This document shows, in pieces, positions 1 to 4,494 of a stretch of 5,639 bases of DNA; position 1 is the first letter of the stretch, and every line of letters begins with the position of its first letter. This DNA comes from Desulfobulbaceae bacterium. GTDB taxonomy: Bacteria > Desulfobacterota > Desulfobulbia > Desulfobulbales > Desulfocapsaceae. The stretch is from NCBI GenBank assembly GCA_030632405.1, contig DAOVUU010000196.1, positions 1 through 5,639 on the forward strand, in the 5' to 3' direction. The position numbers were made by a program, and so were the translations under genes. Under the pieces are notes generated by a model. It was not told the DNA's origin, searched no databases, and saw only the letters and a list, made by a program, of their open reading frames with translations.

Positions 1-382
1 GGCGATGAAAATGATTGACCAGGAAGGGGCTGGTATTGTTCTCTATATGCGCCAGGAAGGCAGAGGAATTGGTCTTGTGAATAAGTTGAAGGCATATTGC
101 CTGCAAGACAACGAAGGGGTGGATACCGTCGAAGCAAATCATAGGCTGGGATTCAAAAGCGATCTCAGAGACTATGGTATAGGAGCACAGATTTTGCGTG
201 ATCTGGGGGTCAGGAAAATGGCAATTCTGACTAATAATCCCAAAAAAATAGTTGGCCTTGAAGGGTATGGTCTTGAAGTCGTAGCACGTTTCCCCCTGGA
301 GATGGAAGCAGGTGTAGAAAATAAAGAGTACTTGCTCTGTAAACGTGATCGTATGGGACATCTTATAGAGGTTGAAGATTGA
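1..382 (+). CDS. ribBA: GTP cyclohydrolase II domain, 3' part; probably the C-terminal half of RibBA
   Basis: The gene is cut at its 5' end. The reading frame is open from base 2 and ends with TGA at 380-382. Visible motifs are those of GTP cyclohydrolase [11 protein letters not shown] followed by NKLKAY and [11 protein letters not shown], then the D-x-R of [21 protein letters not shown] and GLEGYGLE, and the closing MGHLIE. The Asp and Arg of the D-x-R element probably match the pair proposed as catalytic in the E. coli enzyme. The enzyme opens GTP to 2,5-diamino-6-ribosylamino-pyrimidinone phosphate, formate and pyrophosphate, the first step of riboflavin synthesis in the cytoplasm. The cysteines that bind its zinc lie upstream and cannot be seen. 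A fusion to the RibB domain (dihydroxybutanone phosphate synthase) is usual in this lineage next to ribH, but a stand-alone RibA cannot be excluded. The ATG at base 5 is internal to the motif region, not the true start. ribH follows after 48 bases, which suggests one operon. Confidence 0.93.
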   Translation, partial: AMKMIDQEGAGIVLYMRQEGRGIGLVNKLKAYCLQDNEGVDTVEANHRLGFKSDLRDYGIGAQILRDLGVRKMAILTNNPKKIVGLEGYGLEVVARFPLEMEAGVENKEYLLCKRDRMGHLIEVED

Positions 383-430
383 TGGCGTCGTATTCGAACG
401 AGACTTATCAAATAGAGTAAAGGTGAAAAA

Positions 431-898
431 ATGGCTAACATTATCGAAGGAAATCTCAGGGCGGATGGAAAAAAATTCGCAATAATAGTGGCACGGTTTA
501 ACTCTTTTATAAGTGAGAAACTGCTGGAGGGGGCGCTGGACAGCCTGATTCGTTCAGGAGCTCTTGATGCTGATATCGATGTTGTAAGGGTACCCGGAGC
601 TTTTGAAATCCCGCTGATTGCTAAAAGACTTGCCGGTTCTCAGAAGTACGATGCTGTAATTGTTTTAGGTGTAGTCATCAGGGGGGCCACTCCGCATTTC
701 GATGTGGTAGTAAGTGAAGTATCAAAAGGTACGGCCCATGTCAGTCTCGATACGGGTGTTCCTGTCCTTTTTGGGGTGTTAACCACGGAAACTATTGAAC
801 AGGCCATTGAAAGAAGCGGGACTAAGGCAGGGAATAAAGGCGCAGAAGTTGCAATTGCTGCAATAGAAATGGCAAATTTGATTGAACGTTTAGTCTGA
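431..898 (+). CDS. ribH: 6,7-dimethyl-8-ribityllumazine synthase (RibH)
   Basis: The 155-residue product has the normal length of bacterial lumazine synthase. It condenses 5-amino-6-ribitylamino-uracil with dihydroxybutanone 4-phosphate to give the direct precursor of riboflavin, and usually forms pentamers or 60-subunit capsids. Conserved landmarks are ARFN at residues 21-24 (the Phe that stacks on the pyrimidine), PGAFEIP at 55-61, [12 protein letters not shown] at 80-91 with the expected catalytic His89, [14 protein letters not shown] at 115-128 with the phosphate-contacting Arg128, and [10 protein letters not shown] at 130-139. These assignments follow the B. subtilis enzyme by recall. 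The start is secure: an in-frame TAG at 413-415 closes the frame upstream, and AAAGGTG at 419-425 is a suitable ribosome binding site 5 bases before ATG. It lies 48 bases behind the ribA domain, so the two are probably co-transcribed. The substrate from the RibB reaction would come from the fusion partner just outside the window. Confidence 0.97.
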   Translation: MANIIEGNLRADGKKFAIIVARFNSFISEKLLEGALDSLIRSGALDADIDVVRVPGAFEIPLIAKRLAGSQKYDAVIVLGVVIRGATPHFDVVVSEVSKGTAHVSLDTGVPVLFGVLTTETIEQAIERSGTKAGNKGAEVAIAAIEMANLIERLV

Positions 899-931
899 GT
901 TAGTAACTAAAGCGAGTTATGCCAGTAACCC

Positions 932-996
932 AGGTTGATAGGCTGAAGCAAAGGACAGACTGAAGGCTGTTGCAGTTCCTTCAGCCTAAACAACCT
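932..996. other. Long imperfect inverted repeat between ribH and nusB, with two alternative folds
   Basis: The left arm at 932-948 (AGGTTG, then TAGGCTGAAG from 939) pairs with the right arm at 979-996 (CTTCAGCCTA, then CAACCT). This gives a 10-base-pair inner stem (939-948 with 979-988), a one-by-two internal loop, and a perfect 6-base-pair outer stem (932-937 with 991-996). The bases CCTTCAG at 978-984 can instead pair with CTGAAGG at 960-966, a 7-base-pair hairpin that excludes the longer one. No run of T follows the structure, so it is not a typical intrinsic terminator. It could be a processing or Rho-linked site, an attenuator-like switch, or a copy of a dispersed palindromic repeat. 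The rest of the 899-1074 gap shows no gene. Confidence 0.55.
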
Positions 997-1016
997 ATTG
1001 ATTTAACACAATGAAC

Positions 1017-1044
1017 TTAAGATGATCTCCTTGTTTTTTATAAC
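1017..1044 (+). promoter_or_regulatory. Weak sigma-70 promoter candidate for nusB
   Basis: TTAAGA at 1017-1022 (4 of 6 consensus bases) is separated by 16 bases from TATAAC at 1039-1044 (5 of 6). Transcription would begin near 1051, about 24 bases before the nusB ATG. The DNA is AT-rich and chance matches are likely, so this is only a candidate. The alternative is that nusB is read from the riboflavin operon through the inverted repeat. Confidence 0.3.
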
Positions 1045-1074
1045 AAACTTTCAGCAGTAAGGTATTAACTGAAT

Positions 1075-1500
1075 ATGGGAACACGTCGTAAGTCCAGAGA
1101 AGCCGCTTTGCAGTTTCTCTATCAGAATGATTTTGTTAAAGTTGCAGATGCTGGAGACGATCTGGAATTGGTTGAATCCTTTCAGCTTTTTTGTTTGTTA
1201 TATCAGGTTAACAAGAAGGCGAGACCCTATGCACTGGAGTTGATCCAAGGTGTTCTCGCCGGAATCGAAAAGATCGATGAGTTGATCCGTTCAGCCGGAA
1301 GTCAGTGGCGCCTGTCCCGGATTGCCCCGACAGACAGGAACCTGATGCGTATAGCCGTATTTGAAATGAGCCAGATGGACGATGTACCACCCCAGGTTGC
1401 CATTAATGAGGCGGTAGAAATTGCGAAGCGGTTTGCCGGAGATGAATCCCCTCGTTTTATCAACGGAGTACTCGATGCCGTAAAAAATAATTTCCCCTAG
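1075..1500 (+). CDS. nusB: Transcription antitermination factor NusB
   Basis: The 141-residue all-helical RNA-binding protein has the normal NusB length. NusB pairs with ribosomal protein S10 (NusE) on boxA RNA and keeps RNA polymerase processive through rRNA operons. Family marks are the basic start RRKSREAALQFLYQ at residues 4-17, the SRIAPTDRNLMRIAVFEM stretch at 81-98, and the C-terminal PPQVAINEAVEIAKRF at 105-120 followed by SPRFINGVLDAV at 125-136. The start is secure because an in-frame TAA at 1066-1068 lies just upstream. The ribosome binding site is modest: TAAGGT at 1058-1063, 11 bases from ATG, longer than usual. The ribH-nusB order is very common in bacteria, but the 176-base gap with an inverted repeat suggests that the two are not tightly coupled here. 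The gene ends with tandem stops, TAG then TAA. Confidence 0.96.
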   Translation: MGTRRKSREAALQFLYQNDFVKVADAGDDLELVESFQLFCLLYQVNKKARPYALELIQGVLAGIEKIDELIRSAGSQWRLSRIAPTDRNLMRIAVFEMSQMDDVPPQVAINEAVEIAKRFAGDESPRFINGVLDAVKNNFP

Positions 1501-1544
1501 TAAACTCTCTGCCATACACCATTTGCGCGTCTTGCATTTATTTT

Positions 1545-1575
1545 GAATTCCGAGTACATCTTTGTGCGGAAATTC
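1545..1575 (+). terminator. Bulged hairpin after nusB, possible weak terminator
   Basis: GAATTCCG at 1545-1552 pairs with CGGAAATTC at 1567-1575, leaving one A bulged. Inside the loop, ACA at 1556-1558 can pair with TGT at 1563-1565. A short CCTTTT lies at 1577-1582. The stem is rather AT-rich and the T run is short, so termination would be partial at best. It sits 44 bases after the nusB stop and 39 bases before the ftsK start. It might instead shape the ftsK leader. No convincing promoter for ftsK was found in 1501-1614. Confidence 0.3.
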
Positions 1576-1614
1576 ACCTTTTAAATAAAGTAAATACAAG
1601 GATATTCGAGGCGC

Positions 1615-3747
1615 ATGGCCAAAAAAAGCATACCCCAAAAGCCGGGATTGAAGCAGGAAGCTTTAGCAGTCTTCGGTATTTTCTTATCACTTTTTATAGT
1701 TCTCAGTCTTTTAACCAGCAGCCTTAAGTTGGAAAAGAACTGGTGCGGCGAAATTGGGTTGTTGATTGCCGGAGTCCTCTTTGGTTTCACTGGCTGGGGT
1801 GCATATCTGTTGCCTGCACTGATGCTGCTTCTCTCCATCTTTTTCTTCAGTCCGCAGATGTCCTTTGAACGTCTGCCTCAGATTACCTTAGGTCTTACAG
1901 GAGCGATTATTTCCTTTTGCGGCCTTCTTTCCTGCCTGGCAATAAAGGATCCAATTCTGATTGAGACCGGGGGGTTTCTGGGTAAGACCGGGTTTACACT
2001 GCTCAATTCTGTAATGGGAGATGGTGGGACTATCATGGTGTTTTTTCTGTTTTTTTTGATTGCCCTGATGCTTGCCGCACAGTTTTCTCCTTACAGGCTG
2101 CTTACCTTTATCTGGCAGATGGCCAAAAGAGCAGTTCTGTTTGTTAAAAGTGTTCCGGGCGTGAGGAAAGAGAGAAGAACCAGGAGGAGAGAAAAGAAAA
2201 TTGTAGCCAGGGAAAAGCCGGTCGAGCAACCCATAGAGCAGCAGGCAATGCTATCGCAGACGGTTCCGGTGGTAAAAGAAATTGTTTCCGTTGCCAAAAG
2301 AAGTGGTGGTGACGAAGAATTTGCCGCTAAGCCAGTTGCCCGTGGTGACTGGAAATTGCCTCCTCTTTCCCTGCTCGGGGAAGATCTGCAGGTACATACC
2401 AAGATAGATAAAGAGGTGTACTATAAGATTTCCAAGCAACTTGAGCAGAAATTGAGAAATTTTGGAGTCTCGGGAAAGGTGGTTGGGATTTCTCCCGGGC
2501 CTGTAGTGACGACGTATGAGTATGCCCCCGCACCAGGCGTAAAAATTAATAAAATTGTTGGTCTTGCCGATGACCTCGCCCTGGGATTGAGGGCAAGATC
2601 TGTGAGGGTAGTGGGTTCCGTTCCCGGGAAAGCAGCACTTGGAGTGGAAATTCCTAATGAAGACAGAAAGGTAGTTTATATCCGTGATCTTATCGGTTCA
2701 GAAGATTACAGAAAGACTCGTAATAAATTGTCAATTGCTCTCGGACTGGATGTGGTTGGGAATCTGTCCATGGCTAATCTGGCGAAGATGCCCCATCTTC
2801 TGATTGCCGGGGCAACCGGAGCTGGTAAAAGTGTTGGAATAAATACGATAATTGCTTCTGTGCTGTATAATGCTACTCCGCAGGAGGTTCGTTTTCTGAT
2901 GGTGGATCCAAAGCGCATAGAACTCTCCGGATATGAGGGGATACCCCATTTACTTCACCCTGTAGTCGTAGATCCAAAACTTGCATCGAGGGCGTTAAAC
3001 TGGGCCGTGAGAGAAATGGAGCGGAGGTATAAGCTGCTTGAGGAAAGTAAGGTGAAGAGTTTCGATTCATATAATGAGGTTGCAGAAGAAAAAATGCCCT
3101 ATATCGTCATTGTGGTTGATGAACTTGCCGATTTGATGATGGTTGCCTCAAAAGATGTTGAAGCGGCTATCGCACGACTGGCACAGATGGCAAGAGCGGC
3201 GGGCATGCATATGATCCTTGCTACCCAGCGACCATCGGTGGATGTATTGACAGGACTGATAAAAGCGAATTTCCCGACGAGAATTTCTTTTAAAGTGGCC
3301 TCCAAAATCGATTCCAGGACCATTCTTGATAACTCCGGGGCGGAGCATTTGCTCGGGTCGGGAGATATGCTTTTTCTTGCCCCTGGTACTTCAAGTTTAA
3401 AACGTATACACGGGGCGTATATTTCAGAGAAGGAAACAGCCGATATTGTAGAATTCTGGAAGAAACAGGGGAGTTCTACCTACGATGATTCAGTCATTGA
3501 TGAAATTGAGCGGGAGGATAACGGCAGTAATGAGTCTGGAGATGAGGAATATGATGAACGTTATGACGAGGCAGTCGCCATTGTAACTGAGGCTGGTCAG
3601 GCATCAATCTCCATGGTTCAGCGGCGGTTGAGAGTTGGTTACAACAGGGCTGCAAGAATGATTGAGCGAATGGAAATGGAAGGTGTTGTCGGTCCTGCGG
3701 ACGGTGCTAAACCACGACAGGTTATTGTGCGGGATAGTTATGTCTGA
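1615..3747 (+). CDS. ftsK: DNA translocase FtsK/SpoIIIE family, complete
   Basis: The 710-residue membrane-anchored motor pumps double-stranded DNA at the division septum to clear and align chromosome termini. The N-terminus has four hydrophobic stretches at about residues 15-36, 46-78, 88-110 and 138-157, as in the FtsK 4TM domain. A short basic linker rich in Arg and Lys (about 170-202) follows, then the alpha domain (about 255-365, with SPGPVVTTYEY at 293-303). The RecA-like motor carries Walker A GATGAGKS at 399-406, DPKRIELSGYEGIPHL at 431-446, Walker B IVIVVDELADLMM at 497-509 and ATQRPSVDVLTGLIK at 536-550. An acidic linker (about 626-650) leads to the C-terminal gamma winged helix (about 651-708). 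Its GYNRAARMIE at 675-684 keeps the Asn, Arg and Glu used by E. coli FtsK to read KOPS sequences. The length is that of the short-linker forms, about half of E. coli FtsK. The start is fixed by in-frame TAA codons at 1582-1584 and 1591-1593. The ribosome binding site is ambiguous: AAGGA at 1598-1602 is rather far from ATG and GAGG at 1608-1611 rather close. Confidence 0.96.
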   Translation: MAKKSIPQKPGLKQEALAVFGIFLSLFIVLSLLTSSLKLEKNWCGEIGLLIAGVLFGFTGWGAYLLPALMLLLSIFFFSPQMSFERLPQITLGLTGAIISFCGLLSCLAIKDPILIETGGFLGKTGFTLLNSVMGDGGTIMVFFLFFLIALMLAAQFSPYRLLTFIWQMAKRAVLFVKSVPGVRKERRTRRREKKIVAREKPVEQPIEQQAMLSQTVPVVKEIVSVAKRSGGDEEFAAKPVARGDWKLPPLSLLGEDLQVHTKIDKEVYYKISKQLEQKLRNFGVSGKVVGISPGPVVTTYEYAPAPGVKINKIVGLADDLALGLRARSVRVVGSVPGKAALGVEIPNEDRKVVYIRDLIGSEDYRKTRNKLSIALGLDVVGNLSMANLAKMPHLLIAGATGAGKSVGINTIIASVLYNATPQEVRFLMVDPKRIELSGYEGIPHLLHPVVVDPKLASRALNWAVREMERRYKLLEESKVKSFDSYNEVAEEKMPYIVIVVDELADLMMVASKDVEAAIARLAQMARAAGMHMILATQRPSVDVLTGLIKANFPTRISFKVASKIDSRTILDNSGAEHLLGSGDMLFLAPGTSSLKRIHGAYISEKETADIVEFWKKQGSSTYDDSVIDEIEREDNGSNESGDEEYDERYDEAVAIVTEAGQASISMVQRRLRVGYNRAARMIERMEMEGVVGPADGAKPRQVIVRDSYV

Positions 3748-3773
3748 ACTTCGGTTGTTTCTTTATAAATTTC

Positions 3774-3802
3774 TTGACAATTACCCTCCGACCATATATA
3801 AA
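3774..3802 (+). promoter_or_regulatory. Near-consensus sigma-70 promoter for aprBA
   Basis: TTGACA at 3774-3779 is a perfect -35 element. A 17-base spacer leads to TATAAA at 3797-3802, which matches 5 of 6 bases of the -10 consensus. Transcription would start near 3808-3811, giving an untranslated leader of about 215 bases before aprB. The promoter begins only 27 bases after the ftsK stop, and no terminator lies between them. It fits a highly expressed respiratory operon. The assignment rests on sequence match and position only. Confidence 0.75.
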
Positions 3803-3887
3803 AAACTCTCATGGAAAATGAGTAGCCATTCATTGTTGTGCCAGCTATGTTGTTAGGCTGTATGTGCATCGATAAATGATTATTGCG

Positions 3888-3926
3888 TTACCCGCTTGTA
3901 GGCTTTTTAGCCAAACCTGCGTGTAA
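3888..3926. other. Two-part hairpin in the aprBA leader
   Basis: TTACCCGC at 3888-3895 pairs with GCGTGTAA at 3919-3926 with one mismatch (3892 against 3922). Inside it, GGCT at 3901-3904 pairs with AGCC at 3909-3912 around a TTTT loop. No T run follows, so it does not look like a normal intrinsic terminator. It could form in the RNA or act as a palindromic DNA site. Confidence 0.45.
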
Positions 3927-3969
3927 TCGAATGTTTTTGTAGTAGTTTTTATGAGTGTATCGTTTTAGT

Positions 3970-3991
3970 TGACCCTGTCGGTTCAGGGTCA
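3970..3991. other. Perfect 8-base-pair inverted repeat upstream of aprB
   Basis: TGACCCTG at 3970-3977 and CAGGGTCA at 3984-3991 are exact reverse complements separated by the hexaloop TCGGTT. GTT at 3968-3970 and AAC at 3993-3995 could alternatively extend the stem past a small bulge. The repeat ends 18 bases before the aprB Shine-Dalgarno sequence. It lies downstream of the predicted transcription start, so it could be an RNA hairpin that guards the message or a repressor operator. It does not match the CRP/HcpR or Rex consensus. Confidence 0.6.
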
Positions 3992-4009
3992 CAACAGTTA
4001 ATACAAACT

Positions 4010-4017
4010 GAGGAGGT
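4010..4017 (+). promoter_or_regulatory. Very strong Shine-Dalgarno sequence of aprB
   Basis: GAGGAGGT matches the anti-Shine-Dalgarno end of 16S rRNA over eight bases and stands 6 bases before the aprB ATG. It is clearly stronger than the sites of ribH, nusB and ftsK and points to high translation. The in-frame TGA at 4009-4011, overlapping it, fixes the start at 4024. Confidence 0.9.
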
Positions 4018-4023
4018 AGTTTA

Positions 4024-4440
4024 ATGCCAAGTTATGTAGAGCCTGCCAAATGTGATGGTTGCAAGGGCGGAGACAAAACCGCGTGCATGTACATCTGTCC
4101 GAACGATCTGATGGTTTTGAATGTCGAGACAATGCTGGCATACAACCAGGAACCGGATGCGTGTTGGGAGTGTTATTCCTGTGTTAAGATTTGTCCGCAG
4201 GGAGCTATTTTCGTTCGTGGTTATGATGACTTTGTGCCTATGGGTGGTCAGGTTCATCCGATGAGATCTTCTGATTCCATCATGTGGACCGTTAAGTTTC
4301 GTAACGGCAACATGAAGCGTTTTAAGTTTCCAATCCGCACCACTGCTGAGGGTGCTGCCAACGCTTATGGGGCTGAGAAAGGACCTGATCTGGACGACGA
4401 ATGTCTGCTCCTTGAAGCTGATCTTCCCACCCCTAAATAA
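4024..4440 (+). CDS. aprB: Adenylylsulfate reductase beta subunit (AprB), 2x[4Fe-4S] ferredoxin-like
   Basis: The 138-residue cytoplasmic electron-transfer subunit of dissimilatory APS reductase passes electrons through two [4Fe-4S] clusters to the FAD of AprA. Eight cysteines form the two binding motifs: C10, C13, C21 and C25 (C-x2-C-x7-C-x3-C), then C47, C50, C53 and C57 (C-x2-C-x2-C-x3-CP). In such folds each cluster takes its fourth ligand from the other motif. Trp48, in ACWEC, sits where the Archaeoglobus enzyme has the tryptophan placed between a cluster and FAD. After the ferredoxin part come GYDDFVPMGGQVHPMR at 66-81, a beta-rich segment (about 84-105), and the C-terminal tail PIRTTAEGAANAYG onward, which in known structures wraps around AprA. 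The tail seems somewhat shorter than in Desulfovibrio. C127 is an extra cysteine. The start is fenced by TGA at 4009-4011. aprA follows after 54 bases, the usual order. Confidence 0.97.
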   Translation: MPSYVEPAKCDGCKGGDKTACMYICPNDLMVLNVETMLAYNQEPDACWECYSCVKICPQGAIFVRGYDDFVPMGGQVHPMRSSDSIMWTVKFRNGNMKRFKFPIRTTAEGAANAYGAEKGPDLDDECLLLEADLPTPK

Positions 4441-4480
4441 GCTGAGTTAGAAGGTTTTAACTGAAAAATCTTATTATTTT

Positions 4481-4486
4481 AAGGAG
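4481..4486 (+). promoter_or_regulatory. Shine-Dalgarno sequence of aprA
   Basis: AAGGAG stands 8 bases before the ATG at 4495. The in-frame TAA at 4480-4482 overlaps it and excludes any earlier start. The rest of the 54-base aprB-aprA gap shows no terminator or promoter, so the two genes should share one message. Confidence 0.85.
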
Positions 4487-4494
4487 ATTTAAAA

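Larger units (their letters stand above)
3808..4023 (+). promoter_or_regulatory. Long structured 5' leader of aprBA
   Basis: This stretch runs from the predicted transcription start to the aprB start and holds no convincing gene. It contains three separate potential hairpins. CTCAT at 3808-3812 pairs with ATGAG at 3818-3822 around a GGAAA loop, right at the predicted RNA 5' end. A two-part stem lies at 3888-3926, and a perfect 8-base-pair stem at 3970-3991. I recognise no known riboswitch class. Possible roles are mRNA stabilisation, regulator binding or conditional control of aprBA. Very short start-stop runs occur in it (for example at 3811 and 3862) but have no good ribosome binding site. 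Confidence 0.5.

Noticed and set aside
898..908. 11-base palindrome AGTTAGTAACT at the ribH stop.
   Set aside because: It is very short and AT-rich, with no loop or T run; chance is the simplest explanation.
3740..3856. A 38-codon frame starting at the ATG overlapping the end of ftsK.
   Set aside because: It runs across the strong aprB promoter, has no ribosome binding site and shows no recognisable protein features.
3811..3879. Mini reading frames in the aprBA leader: ATG at 3811 (4 codons) and ATG at 3862 (5 codons), as possible leader peptides.
   Set aside because: Neither has a good ribosome binding site nor a run of one regulatory amino acid codon. Such short runs are expected by chance.
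3977..3994. Possible CRP/HcpR or Rex operator, prompted by TCACAA at 3989-3994.
   Set aside because: The left half-site is missing: the position six bases upstream reads GTCGGT instead of TTGTGA.
3969..4004. Second promoter with TTGACC at 3969-3974.
   Set aside because: No acceptable -10 element lies 16-18 bases downstream, and the TTGACC overlaps the palindrome arm.
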